DNA from: Pseudomonadota bacterium
GTDB lineage: Bacteria; Pseudomonadota; Gammaproteobacteria; Burkholderiales; Burkholderiaceae_C
Direction of reading: 5' to 3'
Assembly: GCA_023442945.1 (NCBI GenBank)
Contig: JAEZWW010000104.1
Span: 1-22,106, forward strand
Length of the DNA stretch: 22,106 nt
Shown here: positions 12,441 through 20,746 of the stretch, in pieces
How positions within the stretch are numbered: position 1 is the first letter of the stretch
Layout of the letters: each line of letters opens with the position of its first letter
The notes under the pieces: model-generated
The model's database searches: none
What the model was told of the DNA's origin: nothing
Seen by the model: only the letters and a program-made list of their open reading frames with translations
Position numbers and translations under genes: made by a program

Positions 12441-14230
12441 GCGCCACGCCCGTCTACTTGCGCCGCCCACCCGACTGGGAAGAGCACGAAAAGCCCGCCT
12501 TGCCGGGCTCGCCGGCCATGCCCCACCACCCGCCGTGGGAACGCGCCTGCTACATCCTGGTGGCGATCCTGGTCGGCCTGACCGGCGGCCTGGGCAACGC
12601 CTTGTTCACCGCCAACCTGCCGACGATCCAGGGCCAGATGGGCCTGACGCCAAGCGAAGCGGCCTGGTTGTCCGGCGCCTACGTGACCTTCAATGTCACG
12701 GCCAACATGCTGGTCTACAAGTTCCGCCAGCAGTTCGGCATGCGCCTGTTCGCCGAAATCGGCCTGGGGCTGTACGCGCTGCTGTGCGTGCTGCACCTGC
12801 TGCTGGGCAGCCCCGCCAGCCTGCTGTGGCTGCGCGGTGCCAGCGGGCTGGTGGCCGCCGCCTGCACATCGCTCGGCACGCTGTACATGCTGCAGGGCAT
12901 GCCACGTACCTATGTGCTGAAGATGCTGGTGCTGGGCGTGGGCGTCGGCCAGCTGGCTACGCCACTGGCCTGGATCCTGTCGCCCAGCCTGCTCAACCAC
13001 GGGCAGTGGCACAACCTGTACGTGCTCGAAGCCGGCCTGGCGCTGATGTCGTTCGCCGCCGTGGTGCTGCTCAAGCTGCCCACCGGCCTGTTCGTCAAGG
13101 CCTTTGAAAAGCGCGACTTCCTCAGCATGGCGCTGCTGATCCCGGGCGTGGGCCTGCTGGTGGCCGTGCTGGTGCAGGGCACGCTGCGCTGGTGGACCAA
13201 CGCACCGGAGCTGGCCTGGATGCTGTGCGGCGCCATCGCGCTGATCGGGACCGGGCTGTATCTGGAACACCACCGGCCCAACCCCTTGCTGCACACCCGC
13301 TGGTTCATGCAAAGCGCGACGGTGCGCTTTGTCATCGGCGCGATCGTGCTGCGCTTTCTGACCACCGAGCAGAGCTATGGCGTGGTCGGCATGCTGCGCT
13401 CGCTGGGCATGACGCCCGACCAGATGCAGCCGCTCTTCGTCGTGATCTTTGCCGGCACGCTGCTGGGCGTCGTGCTGTCGGCCGCCAGCTTCGGCCTGGA
13501 GCACGCCGGCAAGCAATTGCTGGCGGCGCTGCTGCTGCTGGCGGTGGGCGCGGTCATGGACTTCCACCGCACCAGCCTGGACCGCCCGGCGGACTTCTAC
13601 GTCAGCCAGTTTTTGCTGGCCGTGGGTTCGGGCATCTTCATGGGCCCGCTGATGCTGCTGGGCGTGGTGCAGGGGCTGAAGAACGGCCCCAACCACATGC
13701 TGACGGCGATCCTGACCATTTCGATGACGCAGGCGCTGGGCGGCCTGATGGGCTCGGCCCTGCTGGGCACCTACCAGACCTACCGCGAGCAGGCCTATTC
13801 CGTCGCCCTGGTGCAGCAAATCAACCCGGCCAATCCGCAAGTCGCCGCGCGCCTGCAGCTGCAACAACAGGCGTTGGCCCCGGTGATCACCGACCCGACG
13901 CTGCGCGCTGCCCAGGGCTCGGCCCAGCTGTCGCAGACCGTGCGGCGTGAAGCGAATGTGTTGGCCTACAACGACGTGTTCCACCTGGTGGCGCTGGTCG
14001 CGTTTGTCTACCTCGCTTGGGCGCTGTTGATGCTGGGCCAGGCCCGCGCTGCCGCCGCCCGTGCCGCGCGCCAGGCCCGCCGGCTGGAAGACACCGCCGC
14101 CGAAGTCGGTACCGACGCCGCCGTGCAGGCCCCCAGCGCCCACGACGACGACACCGACGCGGACGCCGACGCGCGCGAAGCCGCACCCGCTGAGCAGCGG
14201 TCGCCACCGGCCGTCCCCGCGCCCACATGA
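12437..14230 (+). CDS. DHA2-type (EmrB-like) MFS efflux pump, 14 TM
   Basis: A 597-residue major facilitator. The N-terminal ~30 residues are cytoplasmic; hydrophobic segments start near residue 36 (CYILVAILVGLTGGLGNALF) and continue to about 530, consistent with 14 helices of the proton-drug antiporter DHA2 group. Typical pieces are LPTIQGQMGLTPSEAAWLSG near TM1-2 and GPLMLLGVVQGL late in the protein. A C-terminal tail of ~60 residues (RRLEDTAAEVGTDAA onward) is hydrophilic, rich in Asp, Ala and Pro, and unusual for EmrB. Followed by an HlyD adaptor and an outer-membrane factor, it should form a tripartite pump. The substrate cannot be deduced. Confidence 0.92.
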   Translation: MSATPVYLRRPPDWEEHEKPALPGSPAMPHHPPWERACYILVAILVGLTGGLGNALFTANLPTIQGQMGLTPSEAAWLSGAYVTFNVTANMLVYKFRQQFGMRLFAEIGLGLYALLCVLHLLLGSPASLLWLRGASGLVAAACTSLGTLYMLQGMPRTYVLKMLVLGVGVGQLATPLAWILSPSLLNHGQWHNLYVLEAGLALMSFAAVVLLKLPTGLFVKAFEKRDFLSMALLIPGVGLLVAVLVQGTLRWWTNAPELAWMLCGAIALIGTGLYLEHHRPNPLLHTRWFMQSATVRFVIGAIVLRFLTTEQSYGVVGMLRSLGMTPDQMQPLFVVIFAGTLLGVVLSAASFGLEHAGKQLLAALLLLAVGAVMDFHRTSLDRPADFYVSQFLLAVGSGIFMGPLMLLGVVQGLKNGPNHMLTAILTISMTQALGGLMGSALLGTYQTYREQAYSVALVQQINPANPQVAARLQLQQQALAPVITDPTLRAAQGSAQLSQTVRREANVLAYNDVFHLVALVAFVYLAWALLMLGQARAAAARAARQARRLEDTAAEVGTDAAVQAPSAHDDDTDADADAREAAPAEQRSPPAVPAPT

Positions 14231-14282
14231 CAGCGCGCCCACCCACAAAACCCCTTTTTTCCCGCCTTTTGACCGATCCGCC

Positions 14283-15431
14283 ATGAGCACCCCTGCCACC
14301 CCTGCCACCCCCGCAGCCTCGCCAGCACCCGCGTCAGCCCCTGCGGCCGCGCCCATGGTCAGCCCCTCGCCCACGCCCAAGAAGACCCGGCCTTCGCTGC
14401 GCAGCGCCGTCCTCGCTGCCGTCGTTGGCGCAATCGGCATCGTGCTGGTGCTGAAGGCGTGGAACGTCGGCCCCTTCCAGACCGCCGACGTGTCGACCGA
14501 CAACGCCTACGTGCGCGGCCAGGTCACGGTGCTGGCGCCGCAGGTCAATGGCTATGTGACCGAGGTGCTGGTCAAGGACTACGAGCACGTCAAGGCCGGG
14601 CAGGCACTGGTGCGCATCGACACGCGCAGCTACGAAGCCGCGCTGGCCCAGGCCGAGGCGCAACGCGCCAACGCACAGGCGCAGCTGGCCAACTCGGCCC
14701 AGACGCAGTCGCAGAACCAGGCCACGCTGGGCGCCAAGCAGGCCACGCTGGCCGCCGCCCAGGCCGAAGCGGCGCGCGCGCAGGCCGAACTGCAGCGCGT
14801 GGAAGAGCTGGCCGGACGTGGCTCTGTCTCGCTGAACGAACGCGACAAGGTGCGCGCCGCCGCGCGTTTGGCAGCCACCAACGTCGACAAGGCGCGCGCC
14901 GACATCACCATCGGCCACGAAACCATCAAGGCGACCACCGTCAACCGCGCCGCGCTGACGGCCGCCGTCAAGATGGCCGACGCGCAGGTGCAGCAGGCGC
15001 GCATCAACCTAGACAACACCACCGTGCACGCGCCCAGCGACGGGCAGGTCAGCGAAGTCTCGGTGCGCAAGGGCCAGTACGTCGCCGCCGGCAGCCAGTT
15101 GCTGTACGTGGTGCCGCCGCAGCTGTGGGTGATGGCCAACTTCAAGGAAACGCAGACCGCGCACGTGCGCATCGGCCAGCACGCCAGCTTCACGGTGGAC
15201 GGCCTGGACGGCGCGCGCCTGACAGGCCAGGTGCTGGAAATCGCGCCGGCCACGGGCTCGGAATTCAGCGTCTTGAAGGCCGACAACGCGACCGGCAACT
15301 TCACCAAGGTGGTGCAGCGCCTGCCGGTCAAGATCGCGATCGATCCGGGCCAGGCCCTGGCGCCACGGCTGCGCCCGGGCATGTCGGTCATCGTCCACGT
15401 GGACACGGCTGCACCGGAGCAGCGGACATGA
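14283..15431 (+). CDS. HlyD/EmrA-family membrane fusion protein
   Basis: A 382-residue adaptor. It has a Pro/Ala-rich cytoplasmic N-terminus (about 1-35), a single membrane anchor (about 42-60, AVLAAVVGAIGIVLVLKAW), and a barrel-sandwich half near VSTDNAYVRGQVTVLAPQV and GYVTEVLVKDYEHVKAGQAL. A long Ala/Gln-rich coiled coil follows (about 118-230). The second sandwich half is at INLDNTTVHAPSDGQVSEV, and a beta-barrel domain ends near RPGMSVIVHVDT. It links the MFS pump to the outer-membrane factor. The start at 14283 gives the standard N-terminus; 52 bp separate it from the pump gene. Its stop overlaps the next start (ATGA at 15428-15431). Confidence 0.93.
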   Translation: MSTPATPATPAASPAPASAPAAAPMVSPSPTPKKTRPSLRSAVLAAVVGAIGIVLVLKAWNVGPFQTADVSTDNAYVRGQVTVLAPQVNGYVTEVLVKDYEHVKAGQALVRIDTRSYEAALAQAEAQRANAQAQLANSAQTQSQNQATLGAKQATLAAAQAEAARAQAELQRVEELAGRGSVSLNERDKVRAAARLAATNVDKARADITIGHETIKATTVNRAALTAAVKMADAQVQQARINLDNTTVHAPSDGQVSEVSVRKGQYVAAGSQLLYVVPPQLWVMANFKETQTAHVRIGQHASFTVDGLDGARLTGQVLEIAPATGSEFSVLKADNATGNFTKVVQRLPVKIAIDPGQALAPRLRPGMSVIVHVDTAAPEQRT

Positions 15432-16849
15432 GCGCCCCGACACGCCTCGCCATAGCCGGCGCCGCGCTGGCCCTGTGCGCCGCCTGCGCGCCGCTGCACC
15501 CGCCCGTGCCGCCTGAAGCTGCCATCAGCCTGCCGGCACAGTACGAAGCCGAGGCCGCGACCGCCGGCGACACCACCATCGCCGCCAACTGGTGGGCCCA
15601 ACTGGGCGACACGCGGCTCGACGCGCTGGTCGACCAGGCCTTGGCGCGCAACACGGATGTGCTGGCCGCCATGGCCCGCGTGCGCGAAGCGCAGGCCGGA
15701 TTGGCGCTGGCCGACGCGGCGCACCAGCCGGTCGTCAACGCCGCGCTCGGCGCGCAGGCCGGGCGCAGCCTCGGTGGCTTGGGACCAACGCACTCGCGCA
15801 GTGCCCAGCCGGGCCTGCAAGCCAGTTGGGAGCTGGATGTCTGGGGCCGCCTGTCCGCCCAGAGCCAAGCCGCCGCCGCGCGCGTGCAGGCCAGCCAGGC
15901 CGACCGCGACGCCGTGCGGCTGGCCGTGGCCGCGACCACTGTTCAGGGCTACCTGAGTCTGCGCGCGCTGCAGGAACAACTGGCCATCAGCCAGGCCACC
16001 GTAACATCGCGGGACAAAGCCTTGCAGCTGGCACAAGGGCAGGCCGATGTCGGCTACACCTCGCGCCTGCAGCTGACCCAGGCGCAAGCCGAATACGAAG
16101 CGGTGCAGCAGCAGGTCGCGCAAATTGCGGCGCAGATCGACCGCCAACAGCACGCGCTCAACCTGCTACTGGGTGAAGCCGGGGGCAGCACCCGCTGGCG
16201 CGCTGCGGGTGCGCCAAAGCTGGACCAGTTGCACTTGCCGGAAGTGCCCGCCGCGCTGCCGTCGGCCCTGTTGGCCCGCCGCCCGGACATCGGCCGCGCC
16301 AGCGCCCTGCTGGCCGCCAGCGATTACACGCTGGCCGCACAGCGCGCAGCTTTCCTGCCCCAGGTGACGCTCAGCGCCAACGTCGGCAGCCTGCTCATCA
16401 ACGCGCTGCACTACAACCCGCTCACCGTGTGGAGCCTGGGTGGCAGCCTGCTCGCCCCGCTGTTCAACGGCGGCCGCCTGCAAGCACAGATGGACGCCGC
16501 CACCGCGCAGCGCGATCAGGCGGCCTACGCTTACCGCGGCGCGGTGCTGAATGCGTTCAGCGACGTCGAAAACGCATTGACCGCCACCACGCGCCTGGCC
16601 GACCAGTCGCGCCACGCCGTGCGCCGGCGCGATGTGTTGCAGCAGTCGCTGGGCTACGCACACGACCGCTATGAAGCGGGCTACGCCAGCTACCTGGAGG
16701 AGTTGGACGCGCAGCGCAACCTGTACGCCGCGCAGCTGGAAGTCGTGCGCCTGCGCCAGGCCGAGCTGGACAACCGCGTGCAGCTGTACAAGGCGCTGGG
16801 CGGCGGCTGGCGGCCGGAACCGGCCGCGCCCCACACGCCCGCCAGCTGA
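15428..16849 (+). CDS. NodT-type outer-membrane efflux lipoprotein
   Basis: A 473-residue outer-membrane factor (TolC/OprM/NodT class). The signal peptide ends in a lipobox, LCAAC, making C18 or its neighbour the lipidated cysteine. The body shows the internal repeat of the family: NWWAQLGDTRLDALVDQALARN opens the first half, and ALLARRPDIGRASALLAASDY opens the second. SWELDVWGRL and YLEELDAQRNLYAAQL are further signatures. It should form the trimeric exit duct for the pump encoded upstream. The start overlaps the adaptor stop by 4 bp. Confidence 0.94.
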   Translation: MSAPTRLAIAGAALALCAACAPLHPPVPPEAAISLPAQYEAEAATAGDTTIAANWWAQLGDTRLDALVDQALARNTDVLAAMARVREAQAGLALADAAHQPVVNAALGAQAGRSLGGLGPTHSRSAQPGLQASWELDVWGRLSAQSQAAAARVQASQADRDAVRLAVAATTVQGYLSLRALQEQLAISQATVTSRDKALQLAQGQADVGYTSRLQLTQAQAEYEAVQQQVAQIAAQIDRQQHALNLLLGEAGGSTRWRAAGAPKLDQLHLPEVPAALPSALLARRPDIGRASALLAASDYTLAAQRAAFLPQVTLSANVGSLLINALHYNPLTVWSLGGSLLAPLFNGGRLQAQMDAATAQRDQAAYAYRGAVLNAFSDVENALTATTRLADQSRHAVRRRDVLQQSLGYAHDRYEAGYASYLEELDAQRNLYAAQLEVVRLRQAELDNRVQLYKALGGGWRPEPAAPHTPAS

Positions 16850-16874
16850 GGCCGCTTGGGCGCCGGCCGTTGCG

Positions 16875-17693
16875 TCAGTCGGTGCTCTTTTCCTCAACCA
16901 CCGCAGCCGGCGGCGGCTTGGGTGCGGCTTTCTTGCGCGTCACCGGTTGGGCGGGTGCCGACGCCTTGGCCTGGGCCGACTTGGGCGCCGGACCGCACTT
17001 GGCTTGGGTGTACTGGCCGCGCAGATCAGCCAAGTGGGTGGAGATCTGGTCCAGCACCGGCGGCGGCAGCGGCTGCTGGAATTCAAAGTCCAGCCGCTCA
17101 ATCTCGGCCGACCAGTAACCGCACAACGACGTCTGCTGCGACGGGTCGTGTCCCGACGCCGTGAACACCGCCGGGCGCGCCACGCGCACCGCCGGGCCGC
17201 TGTCACCGGTCGAGCCGGTCACGCCATTGGCGTCCACCCCGGCTGGCTGCTCCGCGTCGGCCGCAGACATGCCGGAGCTGCGCGGCTCCAAGGTCGACCC
17301 GGCCGGGCACGGCGTGTTGGTGTAGGTCACCTGCCCGTCCACCACGCATTTGTTGACGCCTTCCAGCCCCGTCACCGCCGGCCCGGCCGACGGGGCGGGC
17401 TGCGACGGCGCAGGCGGCTGCACCGTGCGTGGAACAGCGGCCACCGGGGGCGGTTCTGCCGGCGGCGCCTGCGCATCGGGCGGGGCCTGCAAGGTGGGCG
17501 TCGCGCCCGACGCCACGGCGCGGCGCTTGGCCACGTCGTCAATGAACCATTCGTAGGCGCGCCACGCGCCCACCACCAGCAGCACCAGCGCGACGCCGGT
17601 GATCACCCAGCGCAACGCACCGCCACCCGATTCGGGCTCGGGCGGCATCAAGGGGCGGTCCGACGGGTCGGCAGCGACGGTGTCTTCGGTCAT
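16875..17693 (-). CDS. Membrane-anchored protein with a DUF4124-like motif
   Basis: A 272-residue protein starting MTEDTVAADPSDRP. A single membrane segment lies near residues 28-46 (WVITGVALVLLVVGAW), followed by a Pro/Ala linker. A short motif, KCVVDGQVTYTNTPCPAGS, matches the DUF4124 pattern (Cys pair flanking a V-T-Y-T-N/D stretch). A second cysteine pair lies near LCGYWSAEIERL and YTQAKCGP, and the C-terminus is Lys/Pro/Ala-rich. It is probably a periplasmic domain on a single anchor. A TTG at 17717 could extend it by 8 residues, but the ATG at 17693 is preferred. Function unknown. It is convergent with the efflux operon, with only 25 bp between stops. Confidence 0.75.
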   Translation of the reverse strand: MTEDTVAADPSDRPLMPPEPESGGGALRWVITGVALVLLVVGAWRAYEWFIDDVAKRRAVASGATPTLQAPPDAQAPPAEPPPVAAVPRTVQPPAPSQPAPSAGPAVTGLEGVNKCVVDGQVTYTNTPCPAGSTLEPRSSGMSAADAEQPAGVDANGVTGSTGDSGPAVRVARPAVFTASGHDPSQQTSLCGYWSAEIERLDFEFQQPLPPPVLDQISTHLADLRGQYTQAKCGPAPKSAQAKASAPAQPVTRKKAAPKPPPAAVVEEKSTD

Positions 17694-17840
17694 GGCGCAG
17701 GCGGGTCGTAACGACAAGGCCGACGTGAAATGACGGCCTGGCGGAATGATAGCGGTAGGGGGGTTGCTGAGCGGTCGCGCTGCCAGCGCTTACGCCAGCC
17801 CTGCCGCAGCTTGCTCAACGGGCATACTGGCGCGCGGCCC

Positions 17841-17868
17841 TTGTTGGGCGTTGCGCAACCCCTATTTC
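17841..17868 (+). promoter_or_regulatory. Possible promoter of the AraC-type gene
   Basis: TTGTTG (17841-17846) and TATTTC (17863-17868) are 16 bp apart, with a perfect palindrome GTTGCGCAAC (17850-17859) in the spacer. It would give a leader of ~54 nt before the ATG at 17929. Weak match to consensus. Confidence 0.3.
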
Positions 17869-17928
17869 CGCTTCCTTGGCGCGTCTGGCCTTTCCACCTT
17901 GTCGATCTACGACCCGATCCACGATGGC

Positions 17929-18645
17929 ATGGACCGCAGCGTGCGGGGTGTGCGTCACGACTTCCAGCGGCCACCGCCGGCGCTGCGGCGCTGTGTGCAC
18001 GGCTTCTGGCAACTGAAGAGCGACGGCGCTCTGGCCAACGAGTTCATCTTGCAAGCAGTGCCCGACGCCTGCGTCAATCTGCTGTTCAACCGGCTGGACC
18101 CCGACATCGCCGCGGTCACCGCCCTGCGCACACGCAGCGAAGCGCTGAACCTGGGCCGCCACTTTCACTACGTCGGAGTGCAACTCATGCCCGGCGCGTG
18201 GCGAGGCGACCCGCGCGCCTCGCGCGACCATTTTGTCGACAGCGCGTACGCCGGCCCCCTACCGCTGCGCGCCGCCAACCAGGCCATGGCGCAGCAGGAT
18301 TTCGCGGGCATGCAGATCGTCATGGCGGCGCTGGTGGCCGAGCTGACCGACCGCGGGCTGATCTCGCCCGATCCGGTGCTCGAACGCATTCTGGTTTCCA
18401 TGGACGCGATCCGCACCGTGCAGGACATGGCCACTGCCGTGCACTTGTCACCCCGGCAATTGCAGCGCCGGCTCACGCAAGCCACGGGCCTGTCGCCGCG
18501 CGAGCTGCTCAAGGTGCTGCGGGTGCAGCGCTCCTTCTCGCAGCACTACCTCGATCTGTACGCCGACCAGTCGCACTACATCCATTCGTTTCGCGAAGTC
18601 ACCGGCTACACGCCGACGCGCTACCAGCAAAAGTTTCATGTCTGA
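17929..18645 (+). CDS. AraC-family regulator with a shortened second helix-turn-helix
   Basis: A 238-residue regulator from the ATG at 17929 (MDRSVRGVRHDFQRPPPA). The N-terminal part (PALRRCVHGFWQLKSDGAL) matches the sensor-like domain common in this AraC group. The DNA-binding part starts near TVQDMATAVHLSPRQLQRRL, a normal first helix-turn-helix, and ends DQSHYIHSFREVTGYTPTRY. Between the two, RVQRSFSQHYLDLYADQSHY is about 12 residues shorter than the canonical spacing, so the first helix of the second HTH seems to be missing. The frame is open back to 17746, but that stretch has no protein character. The adjacent VOC gene is its likely target. Confidence 0.82.
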   Translation: MDRSVRGVRHDFQRPPPALRRCVHGFWQLKSDGALANEFILQAVPDACVNLLFNRLDPDIAAVTALRTRSEALNLGRHFHYVGVQLMPGAWRGDPRASRDHFVDSAYAGPLPLRAANQAMAQQDFAGMQIVMAALVAELTDRGLISPDPVLERILVSMDAIRTVQDMATAVHLSPRQLQRRLTQATGLSPRELLKVLRVQRSFSQHYLDLYADQSHYIHSFREVTGYTPTRYQQKFHV

Positions 18646-18712
18646 TTGACACAAGACAGGCCGCCCCGCGCTCGATAGCCTGCGGACTCCAATCAACAAC
18701 GAAGGAGTTTGT
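18646..18712 (+). promoter_or_regulatory. Promoter region of the VOC gene
   Basis: A perfect -35 hexamer TTGACA (18646-18651) begins just after the AraC-type stop codon. The best -10-like sequence, GATAGC (18674-18679), is 22 bp away, longer than usual; such spacing is sometimes seen at activator-dependent promoters. A strong Shine-Dalgarno (GAAGGAG) precedes the ATG at 18713. Confidence 0.4.
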
Positions 18713-19093
18713 ATGACGATGAGCAACGCAGTGGGATGGTTCGATATCTACGTGCAAGACATGGCGCGTGCCGTGCAGTTCTACGAACAAGTGCTGCAGC
18801 AGCAGTTGGAGCGACTGCCCGACCCGACGGGCGAAACCGAAACCATGGCCTTTTCCACCGAGATGACCCGCTATGGCGCGGGTGGCGCGCTGGTCAAGGC
18901 GCGCCATGGGCGGCCGGGCGGCGGTGGCACACTGGTTTATTTCAGTGTGACCGATTGCGCCGTCGAAGCCGCGCGCGTGGTCAAAGCCGGCGGCAAGCTG
19001 CTGCGCGACAAAACCTCCATCGGCGAATTCGGCTGGATTTGTCTTTGCGAAGACACGGAAGGCAACCCATTTGGGCTGAGCTCGATGCAATAG
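18713..19093 (+). CDS. VOC-superfamily protein (glyoxalase/bleomycin-resistance-like)
   Basis: A 126-residue protein with the paired beta-alpha-beta-beta-beta layout of the vicinal oxygen chelate fold. The first half starts GWFDIYVQDMARAVQFYEQV; the second is TLVYFSVTDCAVEAARVVKA, ending ICLCEDTEGNPFGLSSM. The usual metal ligands cannot all be assigned, so it may be a binding protein or an enzyme of unknown substrate. A GAAGGAG ribosome site supports the start at 18713. It follows an AraC-type gene by 67 bp on the same strand, a common pairing in proteobacteria. Confidence 0.88.
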   Translation: MTMSNAVGWFDIYVQDMARAVQFYEQVLQQQLERLPDPTGETETMAFSTEMTRYGAGGALVKARHGRPGGGGTLVYFSVTDCAVEAARVVKAGGKLLRDKTSIGEFGWICLCEDTEGNPFGLSSMQ

Positions 19094-19163
19094 CAACCGC
19101 CGCTTGATGACCGGCGACGACCCATTCCGCTGCCCATGCACTTGGGGCGGTTCGCGATCCAGA

Positions 19164-20645
19164 TCACTTGGCCGCCAGAGTGACCGGGTTTTCCACGCTG
19201 GCCGCCGATGGCGGCGCCTCGGCCACTTTCGGTTCCCCCGTCGACGCGACGCCGGCCTGCGCCACCCACTTATCCCGCCCCCCCGCCAGCTGCGCGGCCA
19301 GCGCCCGCCGCGTGCGGATCGGCACGCCGCGCGTCTGATTCGCAATCCAGGCCATCCGCTCGCGGTCGACGCTGCCTTCGCGGGCCCAGCGCTGGGCTTC
19401 GTGCTGGGGGTTGCGCAGCATGGCGGCCAGGGTGACGGCCTGGCGCGGGCTGAGGCGGCGCGCGGGCACGCCGAACCAGTGTTGGGCCGCGGCTTCAGCG
19501 CCGCACAGGCTGCGGCGCGCGGGCGGGCCGTCGGCCAATTCGCCCCAGGGCGCGAGGTTCAGGTACAGCTGCAGGATGCGCGCCTTGCCCAGGGTTTGTT
19601 CCATTTCGACGGCGTAGAGCAATTCGCGCAGCTTGCGTTGCAGCGTGCGGTCGCCGCCGGCGACCATCAGCTTGGCCAGTTGCTGCGTGATCGTGCTGCC
19701 GCCGCCGGCGATGGTGCCGGCGCGCTGGTTGCCCTGCCAGTTGTGCAGCAGCGCGGGCAGATCGTAGCCGGGGTGCTCGTAAAAGTTCTGGTCCTCGGCG
19801 GCCAGCACGGCGCGCGCCAGCCAGCCGCGCGGGTCGTGCGCGACGGCGGTGCCGCAGGCGGGGCGCAGGTGCGCCCATTCGGCCGTGCCCAGGCCCTGCA
19901 CGGCGAAGCCGGTCAGCTGCGGTTGCACCTTCAGCGCGCGCCCGGGCAGCGTCAGTTCGGCCGACAGCGCCAGCGTGCCGTCGATGCGCGCGCTGGCCAA
20001 TTCGGGCAAATCGGGGCCAAGCAGCGCGACCCAGTCGCGCGCGGGGGCGTCCTGCCATTTCAGATTGACCCGCCAGCCCGGGCCGTCGCGCTCGGCGCGC
20101 CAATTTGCCGCCAGCACCGGGCGGTCGCCATCGGGCGCCTGCGCGCCCAGCAGCAGGCTGCCGCGCAGGTGCTGGCCGTTGACGTCGTTGATATCGCGCG
20201 CCAGCGCCAGTTGCGCGGCGGGCACGGTGAGCGTGTCCTGCCCCACCGCGGCGGGCAGCGGCAGGGTGCAGGGCTCACAGTGCAGGATCAGCGTGGGCTG
20301 CGGGCCTTCGGCGCCGGCCGGGCGCCAGCCCAGGGTGACAGGGCCCAGGCGCGTGGCGATGCGCACGCCGTCCAGCCGTTCACCGATCCACGGCGTGGTG
20401 GCCAACCACACCAGCTGCGGCACGCCGGCGCGCAAGGCCAGGGGGCCGCGGCCCAGCTCGGTCGCCCATTCGCCGGTCTGCGGCATGAGCGCGACGCGCA
20501 GCAGCGCCCACAGCGCGGCCAGCAGCACGGCGGCGGTGAGGCCGATCACGGCCAGGCCGCGCAGCACGCGGGTGCGCCAGCGGCGCGGCGGGGGCGCGGG
20601 GGGCTGGTCGGGCGAGGTGTCTTGCGGTGCGGTGGCGGGGTCCAT
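19164..20645 (-). CDS. GT51 peptidoglycan glycosyltransferase-like protein with a long N-terminal extension
   Basis: A 493-residue protein with a Pro-rich cytoplasmic start, one membrane anchor (about residues 29-52) and a periplasmic remainder. The C-terminal half holds a GT51 domain: AAEDQNFYEHPGYD (about 282-295, catalytic E284), GGGSTITQQLAK (314-325), QRKLRELLYAVEME (337-349) and ARILQLYLN (355-363). MtgA, the stand-alone GT51 enzyme, is ~240 residues; here ~210 residues of beta-rich sequence of unknown identity separate the anchor from the catalytic domain. It lacks a penicillin-binding transpeptidase domain. It lies downstream of the EpsI-like and exosortase genes on the same strand, separated by a dispersed repeat, so it may belong to the same module. 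The start at 20645 (MDPATAPQD) has a GGAGG-type site upstream. Confidence 0.87.
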   Translation of the reverse strand: MDPATAPQDTSPDQPPAPPPRRWRTRVLRGLAVIGLTAAVLLAALWALLRVALMPQTGEWATELGRGPLALRAGVPQLVWLATTPWIGERLDGVRIATRLGPVTLGWRPAGAEGPQPTLILHCEPCTLPLPAAVGQDTLTVPAAQLALARDINDVNGQHLRGSLLLGAQAPDGDRPVLAANWRAERDGPGWRVNLKWQDAPARDWVALLGPDLPELASARIDGTLALSAELTLPGRALKVQPQLTGFAVQGLGTAEWAHLRPACGTAVAHDPRGWLARAVLAAEDQNFYEHPGYDLPALLHNWQGNQRAGTIAGGGSTITQQLAKLMVAGGDRTLQRKLRELLYAVEMEQTLGKARILQLYLNLAPWGELADGPPARRSLCGAEAAAQHWFGVPARRLSPRQAVTLAAMLRNPQHEAQRWAREGSVDRERMAWIANQTRGVPIRTRRALAAQLAGGRDKWVAQAGVASTGEPKVAEAPPSAASVENPVTLAAK

Positions 20646-20687
20646 GGTGGCCTCCTGGGGTGAAACGGTGCGGATGTCAGCAAGTTC

Positions 20688-20746
20688 TTTTGCTATTACT
20701 TCAGAAGCTGCTCGCGCAGATGGTTGTAGGGCCAGAGGCCATTTTC
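20688..20746 (+). repeat. Dispersed element copy 7, overlaps the stop of the EpsI-like gene
   Basis: Plus-strand copy reading TTTTGCTATTACTTCAGAAG, then CTGCTCGCGCAGATGGTTGT, then AGGGCCAGAGGCCATTTTCA. Its last bases (TCA, 20745-20747) form the TGA stop of the minus-strand EpsI-like gene. It fills most of the 99-bp gap before the transglycosylase gene. Confidence 0.8.

Noticed and set aside
12164..14503. 779-residue minus-strand open frame
   Set aside because: Shadow of tetR and the MFS pump; Gln/His/Ala-rich composition with no protein family character.
14459..16849. 796-residue plus-strand open frame spanning the adaptor and outer-membrane factor
   Set aside because: Its first ~320 residues are an out-of-frame reading of the HlyD gene; only the part from 15428 onward is real.
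19095..19152. AACCGCC and GGCGGTT flanking the VOC/transglycosylase convergent gap
   Set aside because: The arms are 44 nt apart and short, so a terminator is not well supported.
19560..19590. Gln in place of Glu in the ILxxYLN motif of the GT51 domain
   Set aside because: E. coli MtgA also lacks Glu at this position, so the change is not evidence of inactivity.
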